Counted from the first letter of the stretch, positions 10,963 to 23,025 are shown. The stretch is 64,000 bases of DNA from Anthopleura xanthogrammica (GCA_964019055.1 OZ025224.1:5289376-5353375), one strand, 5' to 3'. The notes: generated by a model from the sequence alone, not told the origin. A program made the numbers and translations.

Positions 10963-12217
10963 GTTTATAACGGAGATGATAACTAGCGGTAAGCTAGTGT
11001 GGGCTGCATCGGTGTTTCTAATGAAACAGTATGGATAAAAAGTTAAATTTTACACCGTAAAAAATAAGAGAGATCACTTACTGACGTTTCGGACGCTAGT
11101 CCTTCGTCGGAGTAAAAGAGAGAATAAGAGTTGAAGGTAGTGTATATATGATAAAGATAGAAAATAGATAACTAATGAGAGCAAGGTAGGCAAGGTTACA
11201 AGAAAAAAAACAAGAAAAAATAATAAAAAGACAAAAGAATAGATTAATTAAAAGCGAAGCGTTCATTCATCCCATTGGGATTATGAGTACCCAATAGGTG
11301 AATGAGCCGCATCTCTTTGGTTTTGCGACAATCATTGTTGCCGCTAACCAACGACAAACCGAAAACAATGAAGTCGGAAAGTGAATGATTAGGTAAATTG
11401 AAATGGCGGGAAACTGGTTTAGTTTGATCGTTCTTACGAATATCATAAAGATGGTCGCGGATACGATCACCGAAACGACGGCCAGTTTCACCAACATATA
11501 AAAGATTACAGCGAGAACATTTAATGCAGTAGATGACATTGAAAGTGGTACATTCAAAATGATCAGTGATTTTGAGTGACGATTTGGGACCAACAATAGA
11601 AGTGTGAGAAACAATATGCGGACAAGTATAACAACGGTTACGAGAACAACGAAAAGTGCCAGGATCCTTATTAGAAGGAAGAATCCCTTTAACTAAGAAA
11701 GAGCGAAGGTTACGATCACGCTTGTACGAGAAAAGAGGGCGGTCTTTAAAGATGTTAGAAGTGTTAGTGTTAGTGTAAGAGTGGGAATCAGTGGGTTTAT
11801 AATGAACACTAGTACTAAGATGATCGTCAGTAATACTAATTAAGATGTCAAGGAAAGTGACTGACGTATCGCTAATTTCCCAAGTAAATTCTAAGGCAGG
11901 ATGAAAAGAGTTAACGTGAGAAATAAAAGAGTCTAAGTCATCGCGAGAACAAGAAGTAGCACCAATATAATCATCAATATAGCGTCCAAAAAACTCGGGT
12001 TTAGGGCCGGTATATTGTTGAAAGATGAGGTTCTCGATATAGCCAACAAACAAATTAGCATAACTAGGGCCCATTATGGTACCCATAGCAACACCATTTA
12101 CCTGTTTGAAATATCGATCATCAAAAGAGAAACAGTTAAGAGTGAGGACAAGTTCAGCTAAGCGTAGTAAAGTGGGAGTGCTGGGTTTAAGAACAGGACG
12201 GAGATCAAAGATCATTA
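10963..12217 (-). mobile_element. Penelope-like retroelement, 5'-truncated
   Basis: A 323-codon open frame (stop at 11244) encodes the C-terminal part of a reverse transcriptase with FFGRYIDDYIGA (catalytic YIDD). A Cys-rich linker (CSRNRCYTCPHI) follows, then a GIY-YIG-type endonuclease region (YCIKCSRCNLLYVGETGRRF, RDHLYDI). This order is diagnostic of endonuclease-bearing Penelope-like elements. The 5' part of the RT is missing. Comparison with unit B shows a clean insertion between CCTTAT and TTTTTATGAC, with TTAT at both ends. It sits in the spacer upstream of SRCR-A. Confidence 0.85.
11081..11112 (-). ncRNA. Hammerhead-ribozyme-like motif in the PLE 3' region
   Basis: On the minus strand: CCGACGA, then a GGAC/GTCC stem with a TAGC loop, then GAAACGTC. 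This is close to the hammerhead core CUGANGA-stem II-GAAA; the U of CUGA is C here. Penelope-like elements are known to carry hammerhead motifs. No structure calculation was made. Confidence 0.45.
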
Positions 12218-12344
12218 TTTTTATGACAACGATCTTGATGCAAATTCGTTACAAGATCATCACCAGACCGCATGACAGCTGGCTCAAAAAGAAATAGCGG
12301 CTACTTCAAAAACATTACTGAAAAAGACCGAAATAAATATTTGT

Positions 12345-12960
12345 GTTTTGGGTGTTGGGTTCTTGTTTTTGGGGTTGGGTTTATGTTTTGGGATGTTGGG
12401 TCCTTGTTTTGGGTGTTGAGTCTTTGTTTTGGGTGTTGGGTCATTGTTTTGGGAGTTGAGTCTTTATTTTGGGTGTTGGGTCTTTGTTTTGGGTGTTGGG
12501 TCTTTGTTTTGGGTGTTGGGTTCTTGTTTTTGGGGTTGGGTTTATGTTTTGGGATGTTGGGTCTATGTTTTGGGTGTTGGGTCTTTGTTTTTGGGTGTTG
12601 GGTCTTTGTTTTGGGTGTTGAGTCTTTGTTTTGGGTGTTGGGTCTTTTTTTGGGGTTGGGTCTTATTTGGGGGGTTGGGTCTTTTTTTGGGTGTTGGGTC
12701 TATGTTTTGGGTGTTGGGTCTTTGTTTTTGGGTGTTGGGTCTTTGTTTTGGGTGTTGAGTCTTTGTTTTGGGTGTTGAGTCTTTGTTTTGGGTGTTGAGT
12801 CTTTGTTTTGGGTGTTGTTTCTTTGTTTTGGGGGTTGGGTCTTTGTTTTGGGTGCGGGTCCTTGTTTTGGGTGTTGGGTCTTTGTTTTGGGTGTTGGGTT
12901 CTTGTTTTGGGTTTTAGGTCCTTGTTTTGGGTGTTATGTTTGTTTTGGATGTTTGGTCTG
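12345..12960. repeat. 20-bp G/T-rich minisatellite between units A and B
   Basis: Unit GGGTGTTGGGTCTTTGTTTT, about 30 imperfect copies. Long low-complexity ORFs on both strands result from this repeat and are not genes. Confidence 0.92.
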
Positions 12961-13678
12961 TATTTTGATTGTGTGGATTTTTTTTTACACTCGAGTTTTT
13001 TTGTCATTTTTTGTCAACTATTCCATCAGCGCCCTTCGTAGAAACAAAGAAATCAAACATTTTTTCGGCGCCATCCAAACACAACAAACGGGAAATCTTG
13101 AGAAGTTTATTTTTAACTTTCTGATTAGAAGACTGATAAGAAGACTCCTAAGAATATTTGATCCCTTTTCCTATGGAGAGCGCTGATTGGATAGTTATGA
13201 AAATTGTCAAAACCCCTTGAAGTGTTCATGGTTCGAGTGTTCGCACTGTAAGTTAAGGTGTCTGGGAAGGTTATTGTCGTGTCTTCACGCAATAAACGAT
13301 TTTAGTGCTGAGCATGGTTTGCCTCTCCAGTTTTCAAGCAGAATAACAGCGGGACCGCCGCCAACACAACAATGTTAACAAGACATAATGATATAAGGTT
13401 TATAGACATATAAATCTTGCTTATTTAATCCCCTTTATCAATTTAGTTTTTTCTTTTTCCTTTATCCTTTAATGACATCCTCCACGATTTTTTTTGTTTG
13501 CTTGTTTTAACTAGGTAAAAAAATCCGTTGAAAAATAGACAAAAACAAAGTTTAATCGTGGAAAAACTATGTTTTGCCGTTCCGTATTATAAAAAAAAAC
13601 TCTGAAAAAGCCGTCAAGATAAATCTCAACTGTGGATTTATAACCACGTGCCACAGTGTGAAGATGCCACCTGGTCTT

Positions 13679-13735
13679 CTATCTTCTTACTTCTAAGTAC
13701 ATGGACTCTTCACTCTCTTCCACGTTCCTGGCGTT
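13679..13735 (-). CDS. SRCR-B exon: C-terminal tail with ITIM-like motif
   Basis: [18 protein letters not shown] then stop, behind a CATTTCATCAG acceptor in phase 0. Confidence 0.7.
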   Translation of the reverse strand, partial: NARNVEESEESMYLEVRR

Positions 13736-14331
13736 CTGATGAAATGAAAAACAACCATCAAGTTAATATCATTATTTGTTACAGGAAACAAAGATTTCTA
13801 GCTGGGTTCGAATAATCCATTTCATAAACCTCCCGAAAAACGTTAATTACATAAAGGAGACAATAGTCCCGTTCACAGTTCCCTGCGCCATCTTGAAAGG
13901 TAGCCAGGCCTTTGCATCGAAGCGAGACCAAAACGTTGAGCTTGCAATGATAGAGCATGTGAATAATTGTCCAAGGAAGTAAAAGAGGTCTCTATCATTG
14001 CAAGCTCACCGTTCGTCTCGCTTCGATGCAAAGGCACGTTTACCTTTCAAGATAGCGCAGGGAACTGCTTGTAAATTGGACTATTCAGTATATATTCTAT
14101 ATACTTACTCTTCCATGGGTATTACGCACAACGCGGTCACTTTCCTGACTTGTGACATATCTATTTTGATTACCAAGAGACGGTGGAGCCTGATAGTAAT
14201 CTTCAGTGATGTTATCAGCATTAGGACTTGTGGCTTCTTGCCTTTCTAGCTGTGGTCCTGGACGATGCAGAAAATATATATACCAACTTAGTTCTGTTCT
14301 TTTTATATTTTATTATTATCTTTATTATTAC

Positions 14332-14383
<52 letters not shown>

Positions 14384-17176
14384 CTTGTATATTATTGTTA
14401 TTATTATTATTATTATTATTACTATTATTATTGACATTTTATTTGATTCTTTGAATTTTTTCATACAACTTTACGGGCTACTGGCCTAAGCTAGGTTGTG
14501 ATTAATCAATGATTTTTTCCCTTTTTTCCCGGTCTTATTTCTTAATTCCATTTTGGTTCATCTTACTTAGTATAGGTATAGAATGTTTTAATGATCTCAG
14601 CGTTTTGGGTGATGATCCACTTTTTGCTTTTTATTATTATTATTATTGTTATTATTATTATTATTATTTTTATTATTATCATTATTCATGATTATTATTA
14701 TTATTCCACGCGTTATTGATATTTTTGCCAAAATAGTTAATTCTATTGTCATTACTGAATGCTAGTTTGGGAATGCATCGTGATTTTTTACACTACAGCA
14801 ATATTTACTTTGTGTTTTATCAGAATCCTTGCTTTCCACGTTCCTCAGTTTAAAATAATACCACAGGAAAGCACCAACGATAACCATGATCAATATGACT
14901 ATCAGGAATGACAAGCCAGCCACAGCCCCATCATTGCTTCCAGTACCATCCATCATCGTCGCCTGAGCAACTAAAACAAAAGAAAAGTAAAATATGTGGC
15001 TTATGGTATATCTACTTTTTGATGCGAAGAAATTTGCTGTACTGTTTAACCTTCATCAATACTACGAGTACCCTAATAATGCATTAAATAACAACAATAA
15101 TAGGATTTACCTGCTGGTCTATCACAGATCACTCCAGCATCGTAACCATGGTGATCTTGTTTACTACCTCCCCATCCACCGTGATCACACATCCCTAGTG
15201 ACTCCTCTGTTCCATTGCATCTCACTCGAGAGAAGAACACTTTGCCAGGTTCTCCTCTAAACAGGTTGATGGCTGCTATGGCTCTGGATAACTTTAACAT
15301 TCTGCAAACAACATGGGCATCATGGATGTCCCATTGATCACCATCGATGGTCCCAGTCTCGTTATTGACCTTGATCATCACAAGGCCTTCATAACGTGAA
15401 CTCCTGTTATCCATCTCTAAACTGACTTGCAAATAACCTGCTGAAGACGTATAATAAGCTTCAAGCTATCAAAGTGTACATTTCAGTGATGTACAGTATC
15501 ATATCGTGAATTAACTGACCTTTATCAGAATAACAAACCACACCAACATCATTTTTGTGGCTGCATGATGTAGTCTTGTCCAGTCCCTCGCGGTCGCAGT
15601 CTACTGTGTGGTTTTCATGTCCTTTGCAGTTCAAGCCAGCAATCCATATTGGACCAGAACCTTCTGGAAATTTCTTATATGCTGTGATTGCTCCTTCATA
15701 ACCGTTCATTCTACAGACTACGTTAGCATCGAGCATGTCCCAACCAGCACTACACACTGTACCCCATACGCCATGAATTTTAACTTCGACGCGACCTTCA
15801 TGATCAGCTGAACCTCCAACCAAACGAAGCTCTTCCTTTCCATCGTATTCTACCGACACTGAAAAGAAGAAACATTCTTGGTAAATATTTTTAGTTGCAT
15901 TTTGTACATTTAGACAGCGATAAATCGGTTTAAAAAATATAATTCATGCTCTGGAAAATACGAATACGTTCATTCCCCAAAATAAAGCGGAGAACGCTAC
16001 CCACGGATTACAAGGTCTGGTTTAAAAGGAAAAACGTATCTGAATGGCATACCTGTGTCCAGTGGTTTGCATACAATGCCTGCAACTTCGTTATTGTGGC
16101 ACCTGTCCACCTGTTTTACACTAACGTCCTTACATTTGTCTGTAGAAGGTTCATCGCCCTCACATCGCAGTGACAAAGAGAAACTGGCCATGGATTGTTG
16201 GCTCCATGAAGAAACAGTCACTGCCTCGTGATATTTCAACATGCGGCAAATCACATGTGCTGCTTTCAAATCCAAGTTATGCAGGCAAAGATTTTCCCTT
16301 GTGTCATAATATCCAACCTCAAGTTTTCCAGCATATTTAGTTTCTCCTTCCTTGATGTAAAACGTCAATTTCAATTTTAATTTGTCTAGAAAAACAAGGT
16401 TCAAAATTGGTAACATTCAAAAAGTATTTGACCAACGGATAGTATAGGTTAGTGTACAGCATTGTTAACAATTTTCACTGGATGATGGTTAAATTTTGCT
16501 AAAATATGCCTTTGTTACCTTCAAAGCATATTACACCAGCACGTAGATCATTTGAACAAGGCTTGTTTTCCCAATTCCAAGTTGCGTTTTTGCAATCTTC
16601 AATACTTGTTTCGTTTCCAGAGCAGTCTAGATAATCCAGCCATACCCTACCATGGTTCCCTTTCCGTGTTGGCATAGTTACTGTTGCGTTCTGGTATCCT
16701 TTCATCCTGCATATTACATGTGCATCTCGTATATCCCAGTTGTTGGCACAAATAGATCTCCATATTCCATGGTAACGAACTTCTACTCGACGAATAAAGT
16801 TTTCGTCTTCATCCACCAGGCGAAATGCGATATTTGCTTCGCCTTTGATTTAATAAAGGTAATAATATCACTATAGGCTGATCGATAATGATAAGAGGTT
16901 ACTCAATGGGACTGCGTTGGTATGTTGAATGCAACATTTGAATAAAAAGGAAACTTAAACAGCTCGTAAAAAGGTTTGTGACAATACTGACGTTTTGGAC
17001 CTTACTCCTTCGTCGGAGTCCTTCGAGGGAAGAAGCACTAACTAACGAAACGTCAGTATTGTTATGAACATTTTTTACTTACTCATTTGATAATCAAGGG
17101 TGTGATCCTGAATTTGATAAGTTTTTTTAAAGCTACTTGAGGTCTCCTAACACCAACTTTTATCGCAATCTTTATA

Positions 17177-17209
<33 letters not shown>

Positions 17210-20033
17210 CATATTATTCATTATTTCATTACTACTACCACTTGTTGTAATTAGTTACTGATGGTGTGATTAAACTTTGACTTGAGTTGATCATGATCCC
17301 CCAGTTTTCCCCAGAAAACAATGTTAAAGCAACAATGGAATTAAACATTCATCAGTTTTTCGTAATCTCGTGTTCCCAAGTAACTTTTTGTCTCTCTCTT
17401 CCCCCCCCCCCCCCCCCCCCCCGCTGCCCCAGCCGCCATTTTTCAAGACTTGCTACGGTTCTGTTGATAAACACACTATAGGGTTGAAAAGAGTCTTACA
17501 AAATTATCTCATTTATCTAACATAATCCCATGTTATATTGGAAAACATCAAGACTCACCTTTTGGAAGGCAAACAACACCAACATCATTTTTGTGAGTGC
17601 AGTCTGGTAGACTATAATTGGTAGTTTGACATTCTGCCATGGACATCTCACATCCCTTACACCAAACCTCTTGCAGCCATATTGGCCGAGATTCTTTTCC
17701 TGCACCAAATTTCTTGTTTGTTATTGCTCTTTTGTGACCAAGCATTGAACAGATGACATTGGAATTTTCAATTGTCCAGCCATAATCACCACATACGGTA
17801 CCCCAGGAGCCTTCGAGTTTGACTTCAATACGGCCCTCATTTGCATCAGCCACACTAACAAGACGTACTGCAAGAAACGAGGAAGAGACTGTTTGGGAGT
17901 GACATGTAGACGCCTATTTCTTAAGAATCAATTTCGGACTCCATGTTATTTGTGACACGATAATGTGTGACAAGAAATCGTCTATTCCGTCTTAGAATAA
18001 CTGCAATCTCTGTGGGACACTAAATTCGTCAAAATATCGATAACTTGTGTAATGACATCCCATTCTCGTACCCAGAGCCTACTCGATCATTAGGATTCAT
18101 TAGCCAAATCGTAGGCAATTCTACTTAAACCCTGGGAATCCCTACTGACCTAAATCCAAAATCTTACGACCAGGTCGCATCCCTATCTTAGGATAGATCG
18201 CTGACAATAAAATGGTTCAACCTTTCAAACGGCTTGTTTACGTTTTCTGTTTGCAAAAGTTTATATTTTCGACAAATGTCTTGCCTGGTTTCCGTTGGTA
18301 TGTTTGTTTACCCTATTGACCAATTAGACTTCGTTGCTATGTTATTTTCAAAAGCTAATGAAATTCGATAGAATTTTAGGGATTCGAAATTCCCAGAGCC
18401 TCGGATTTTCGTTATAAGGAGTCTCTGGGTTCGAGAATGAATGGCATCTCAGAATACGCGCGCTCGCCTCTCCCTAACTGTATCAGGTGTTGACTTTCGC
18501 AAATTGAAATATATCTTTTGAGAACAAATCCTGTAGGAAATCATTCAAATTATATTCAATAAATCAATTACCATTGTTTTGAAGATTAGAACATACGATA
18601 CCAACATCATATCCGTGATCTTTACACTTGCCATTATTTTCTTCCAATTTTGTATGAGAACAATTTTGTAGAGATTTCTCTTGTCCTTTACATCGTACAT
18701 TATTCATCCACACTTTGCCTTCTCCTTTTGCTCCGTGCCAGAATCCTACTGCTTTACTAAATCCAAGTTGTCTACATGCTACTGTGGTATCTTGTATATC
18801 CCATGCAGTCTCATGACACACTGTTCCCCACCGGTTATTGTGATAGACTTGTAGAATACCTGCAAAACCAAATTCTTCTGTACCTGGCTGCAGTCGTATC
18901 GTTGTATTTACTTTTGGTGTTCCTGTAATTATTAATTATATTTATTATTCAACTCTTTATCGATTTTTGTTCGAACTAAAAAAATAAAATGTCAAGTAAA
19001 GTCAAGTAACTCTTGCGTGCAGTAAAAAGAGAAATTCTGTCGTTGTACAAATTGTTTTTTTCTTCTGAAAGCTGCGATAAAGAATAATGGCGCATCGACT
19101 GATAAGCTGATTTTCTCTATGATGTATGCCTTTCCAATTGCTATTGACTTGGTAGAACCTTGAAGTCGCGCCACACGGCATGGTACTTGCGATCGTTCGC
19201 CTGCATTTTACTCTCAACCTTTCTACAGTACTCCAAAACATATATTTCAAAGCAAATCAAGCCTTTATTTATCGCATCTGAATATTTCAGAGCATCGCAC
19301 TAAAGAAATGTATGAATGTTACAACTTTCAACCCCCCTGTGAGTTTCTGTACGTAATATGCATTTTATAACAACAGGTCACGTGACCCTTAAATCGAGCA
19401 GCTGTGTCAAAATGAACAACCGAAATGAAAAGAGCACCTCGAAATTTGTAGAAAAACAAATTCTTAACTCATAATGCTGAGAATAGGAGAAATGGCATTG
19501 AATATTGAATAAAATATTTTTTAAGGATTTGTATGGGAAACGTGCTCTGGCGGGCAAGCTTTGCCATCCAGAGCATACAAATCCTTATAAAGTATTGAAT
19601 TTTATATTTAATGCCATTTCCTTTGTGTTACATTTTATGAGCTGAGATTTCGCCTTCTAATAGGGCAACGACGTCCTTATTTTCATTTCATTATGTGACG
19701 TACCTGTGTGGCTGGAACACAATACACCAATGTCGTGGACGTGTTTATCACATAGGATTGAAGAAACTCCCCCTTTACCCTTTTTGCACTCTTCCAGTGA
19801 TGTCTCCAGGCCTGTACACTCCATCCAGTTTAGTAATACTGGTCCCTCTCCTGTGCCGTATTTCAAAAACCCTACAGCTCTACTGAAACCAAGTTGTTTG
19901 CAAGCAACGATTGTATCCTTCATGTCCCAGTCATCGTTACATACTGTTCCCCATTGACCTTTATGGTTGACTTGTATTATACCAAAAACACCCGATCCTG
20001 CTGTATTAGGCTGCAGACGAATAGTGGTTTTGC
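13679..20033 (-). CDS. SRCR-B: open seven-SRCR receptor unit without visible leader exon
   Basis: Paralogue of SRCR-D with the same exon order: SRCR1 20033-19704, SRCR2 18922-18572, SRCR3 17867-17559, SRCR4 16842-16519, SRCR5 16385-16053, SRCR6 15858-15520, SRCR7 15440-15111, TM 14970-14809, tail-1 14257-14109, tail-2 13735-13679. No stop, frameshift or broken splice site was found in these ten exons. No signal-peptide exon resembling D's occurs between SRCR1 and unit C's 3' end; that gap is filled by 46-bp and 20-bp minisatellites. The unit may be leaderless, may use an unrecognised first exon, or may be spliced onto D's leader far upstream. The TM donor has A instead of G as last exon base, changing the junction residue from Gly to Arg. 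Confidence 0.72.
13885..14058. mobile_element. Inverted-repeat MITE, SRCR-B copy
   Basis: Orthologous-position copy of the 574-746 hairpin, with one extra AA in the left arm. Confidence 0.8.
14109..14257 (-). CDS. SRCR-B exon: cytoplasmic tail part 1
   Basis: 149 nt, one codon longer than in the other units (ATSPNADN in place of ASPSADN). It keeps EDYYQAPPS and [10 protein letters not shown]. The donor is GTAAGT after AGA. Confidence 0.7.
14306..14705. repeat. (TTA)n arrays, TM/tail intron of SRCR-B
   Basis: Same position as in A, longer. Confidence 0.9.
14809..14970 (-). CDS. SRCR-B exon: transmembrane segment
   Basis: Linker, TM helix ([20 protein letters not shown]) and basic KLRNVESKD. 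Donor AGTAAAT with A as last exon base. Without splicing, the frame would stop some 15 codons further on. Confidence 0.77.
15111..15440 (-). CDS. SRCR-B exon: SRCR7
   Basis: [58 protein letters not shown]. Four Cys. The tandem NAGNAG acceptor is present. Confidence 0.82.
15520..15858 (-). CDS. SRCR-B exon: SRCR6
   Basis: [61 protein letters not shown]. 339 nt like A. Confidence 0.83.
16053..16385 (-). CDS. SRCR-B exon: SRCR5
   Basis: DKLKLKLTFYIKEGE linker, [46 protein letters not shown]. Six Cys. Confidence 0.8.
16519..16842 (-). CDS. SRCR-B exon: SRCR4
   Basis: [55 protein letters not shown]. The exon starts GC rather than GT after the acceptor, still giving Gly. The Asp-Glu linker is shared with D. 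Confidence 0.83.
16930..17085. mobile_element. PLE-like inverted terminal remnant in SRCR-B intron
   Basis: Contains a decayed hammerhead-like string (CTCCGACGAAGG... and AAAACGTCAG on the minus strand) opposite GAAACGTCAGTATTG on the plus strand. Probably two inverted Penelope-type ends. Confidence 0.45.
17559..17867 (-). CDS. SRCR-B exon: SRCR3
   Basis: [16 protein letters not shown] (the usual GG is replaced by SV), [39 protein letters not shown]. It keeps the extra Cys of SRCR3. Confidence 0.83.
18572..18922 (-). CDS. SRCR-B exon: SRCR2
   Basis: [57 protein letters not shown]. Six Cys, 351 nt like A and D. Confidence 0.83.
19457..19647. mobile_element. Hairpin MITE between SRCR1 and SRCR2 of unit B
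   Basis: Arms CTCATAATG...GGCATT and AATGCC...TTTTATGAG. The inner arm AAGGATTTGTATG is mirrored by CATACAAATCCTT around a CGGGCAAGCTTTGCC loop. Confidence 0.7.
19704..20033 (-). CDS. SRCR-B exon: SRCR1
   Basis: [58 protein letters not shown]. Six Cys, open frame, TTTTCTCTAG acceptor. It is the intact counterpart of the frameshifted domain in A. Confidence 0.83.
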
Positions 20034-20052
20034 CTAGAGAAAAAAGAAGAGC

Positions 20053-20334
20053 GAATCACACATGGATGTAATATACTATGTATCAGAATATGTAACAAGA
20101 ATCACACGTGGATCTAATATACTATGTATCAGAATATGTAACAAGAATCACACATGGATGTAATATACTATGTATCAGAATATGTAACAAGAATCACACG
20201 TGGATGTAATATACTATGTATCAGAATATGTAACCAGAATCACACGTGGATCTAATATACTATGTATCAGAATATGGAACAAGAATCACACGTGGATGTA
20301 ATATACTATGTATCAGAATATGTAACAAGAATCA
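20053..20334. repeat. 46-bp minisatellite 5' of SRCR-B SRCR1, ~6 copies
   Basis: Same unit as in A, and the shortest of the four arrays. It ends in the same CAATAAACACAATTTTTGCTG junction. Confidence 0.92.
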
Positions 20335-20667
20335 ATAAACACAATTTTTGCTGAGAACCAAATCCCAATGATAGGGATCGCAGTATCACCGTCTGGAACG
20401 GGAAAACACTATATGCAACAATACACGCATGCGCAGCTCAAGTGTATTAAGATTTACACGGTACAACTTTGCTTAAAACTGTCGCATGCAAGTTGCTTAC
20501 GCCATACGAATTGCTTCGTGTGAAATTAACCCTACGACTTGCTCACAACTGTTGTGTACGAAAAGAAGGTTGATTTACACGAAGAAATTTGTGTTGTAAG
20601 CGTTGTGTATGAGTATTGCATGCGACAGTTGCAAGTAAAAGATGTACTTTTAACTATGTACTAGCTA

Positions 20668-21150
20668 ACACAGCGGCGACTTAATAATGACATATTTTAG
20701 AGCCTGAACGTAACCGAACCGGAACGAACTGATTTAGGTAATATGCTATCCAAAAAAATGTTAAAATACTTGTGAAATTTTTTTTTAAATCCGTCTTTTT
20801 GAGCTTGAAATTGTCCGGATAGAAGAAGGAAAGATAGCTGCCTAAGGCTCATGCAGATCAAACGTCGATCTTCACATGAGCCGTACACATTGAAAACAGT
20901 GAATGAAAAGAAGGTCTTCTTTGGTATTATTAGGTTCGGTTCATAAAAAATCGACGTTATAACATTGCCTATAAGATATTTGGATGGATTTAGTTCTTTG
21001 ATAGGTGCTGAAAAGCAAAATACAACTGAAATTTCCGAGTTGAATTGCAAGTCACAATACTAAAGTCATTAGCAAACTTTTCCCCTCACTTTTTTAAAGG
21101 AAAGATTTACTTACAACTTTGTAAAGACCTAGTTACCTTATTTTTATGAC
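20668..21150. repeat. Conserved inter-unit spacer, B copy
   Basis: Equivalent of 10470-10962, uninterrupted by the Penelope insertion that splits the A copy from its flank. Confidence 0.6.
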
Positions 21151-21294
21151 AACGATCTTGATGCAAATTCGTGACGAGATCACCGCATGACCGCTGGCTC
21201 AGAAAAAAAACAATTAGCGGCTACTTCAAACATTTTACTTTTTCGCTTTTTTTCATAGCATAAAAGACCGAAATAAGCTTCCCTAAATATTTAA

Positions 21295-21832
21295 GTGTTT
21301 TGGGTGTTGGGTCCTTGTTTTTGGGGTTGGGTCTATGTTTTGGGTGTTGAGTCCTTGTTTTGGGTGTCGAGTCTTTGTTTTGGGTGTTGGGTCTTTGTTT
21401 TGGGTGTTGAGTCTTTGTTTTGGGTGTTGAGTCCTTGTTTTGGGTGTTGAGTCTTTGTTTTGGGTGTTGGGTCTTTGTTTTGGGTGTTGGGTCTATGTTT
21501 TGGTGTTGGGTCTTTGTTTTGGGTGTTAGGTCTTTGTTTTGGGTGTGAGGTCTTTGTTTTGGGTGTTGGGTCTTGTTTTTGGGTGTTGGTCTTTGCTTTG
21601 GGTTTTGGGTCTTTATTTTGGGTGCTGGGTCTTTTTTTGGATTTTGGTTTTTGCTTTGGGTTTTGGGTCTTTGTTTTGGGTGTTGGGTCTTGTTTTTGGG
21701 TGTTGGTCTTTGCTTTGGGTTTTGGGTCTTTATTTTGGGTGTTCGGTCTTTTTTGGGTTTTGGTGTTTGCTTTGGGTTTTGGGTCTTTGTTTTGGGTGTT
21801 ATGTTTGTTTTGGATGTTTGGTCTGTATTTTG
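21295..21832. repeat. 20-bp G/T-rich minisatellite between units B and C
   Basis: Same family as at 12345, with a GGGTTTTGGGTC variant toward the high-coordinate end. Confidence 0.92.
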
Positions 21833-22522
21833 ATTGTGTGGATTTTTTTTACACTCGAGTTTTTTTTGCCATCTTTTGTCAACTATTCCATCAGCGCTCT
21901 TCGTAAAAACAAAGAAATCAAACATTTTTGAGGCGCCATCCAAACACAACAAACGGGTAATCTTGAGAAGTTTATTTTTAACTTTCTGATTAGAAGACAC
22001 CTAAGAATATTTGATCCCTTTTCCTATGGAGAGTGCTGATTGGATAGTTATGAAAATTGTCAAAACCCATTGAAGTGTTCATGATTCGAGTGTTCGCACT
22101 GTAAGTTACGGTGTCTGGGAAAGTTATTGTCGTGTCTTCACGCAATGAAAGATTTTAGTGCTGAGCATGGTTTGCCTCTCCAGTTTTCAAGCAGAATAAC
22201 AGTGGGGCCGCCGCCAACACAACAATGTTAACAAGACATAATTATATAAGGTTTATAGACATATAAATCTTGCTTATTTAATCCCCTTTATCAATTTAGT
22301 TTTTTCTTTTTCCTTTATCCTTTAATGACATCTTCCACGATTTTGTTGTTTGCTCGTTTTAACTAGGTAAAAAAATCCGTTGAAAAATAGACAAAAACAA
22401 AGTTTAATCGTGGAAAAATTATGTTTCCGTATTATAAAAAAAAACTCTGAAAAAGCCGTCAAGATAAAACTCAACTGTGGATTTATAACCATGGCCACAG
22501 TGTGATGATGCCACCTGGTCTT

Positions 22523-22579
22523 CTATCTTCTTACTTCTAAGTACATGGACTCTTCACTCTCTTCCACGTTCCTGGCGTT
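22523..22579 (-). CDS. SRCR-C exon: C-terminal tail with ITIM-like motif
   Basis: [18 protein letters not shown] and stop retained, although the rest of the unit is broken. Confidence 0.65.
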   Translation of the reverse strand, partial: NARNVEESEESMYLEVRR

Positions 22580-22728
22580 CTGATGAAATGAAAAACAATC
22601 ATCAAGTTAATATCATTATTTGTTACAGCAAACAAAGATTTCTAGCTGGGTTCCAATAATCCATTTCATAAACCTCCCGAAAAACGTTAATTACATAAAG
22701 GAGACAATAGTCCCGTTCACAGTTCCCT

Positions 22729-22829
22729 GCGCCATCTTGAAAGGTAGCCAGGCCTTTGCATCGAAGCGAGACCAACGGACCGTTCGTCTCGCTTCGATGC
22801 AAAGGCACGGTTACCTTTCAAGATGGCGC
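22729..22829. mobile_element. Inverted-repeat MITE, SRCR-C copy with deleted centre
   Basis: Same ends, but the ~72-bp central part is missing, leaving nearly adjacent arms. Confidence 0.78.
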
Positions 22830-22879
22830 GTTGAACTGCATGTGAATTGGACTATTCAGTATATATTACATATACTTAA

Positions 22880-23025
22880 CCTTCCATGGGTATTACGCAC
22901 AACGCGGTCACTTTCCTGACTTGTGACATATCTATTTTGATTACCAAGAGACGGTGGAGCCTGATAGTAATCTTCATTGATGTTATCAGCACTAGGACTG
23001 GCCTCTTGCCTTTCTAGGTGTGATC
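22880..23025 (-). pseudogene. SRCR-C exon: tail part 1 with lost donor
   Basis: [36 protein letters not shown]. Compared with A and D, the +1 G of the donor is T (plus-strand A at 22879). An out-of-phase GT one base upstream remains. Confidence 0.7.

Noticed and set aside
12272..13186. Long Gly/Val/Leu/Phe-rich ORFs and their Lys/Thr/Gln/Pro-rich antisense (also 21221-22000, 31408-32038)
   Set aside because: Direct translation of the 20-bp minisatellite in all frames; no splice or start logic.
20800..20880. MSLRQLSFLLLSGQFQAQ as a leader peptide for unit B
   Set aside because: No phase-1 donor follows, the Met is lost in the E counterpart, and it lacks similarity to the D and F leaders.
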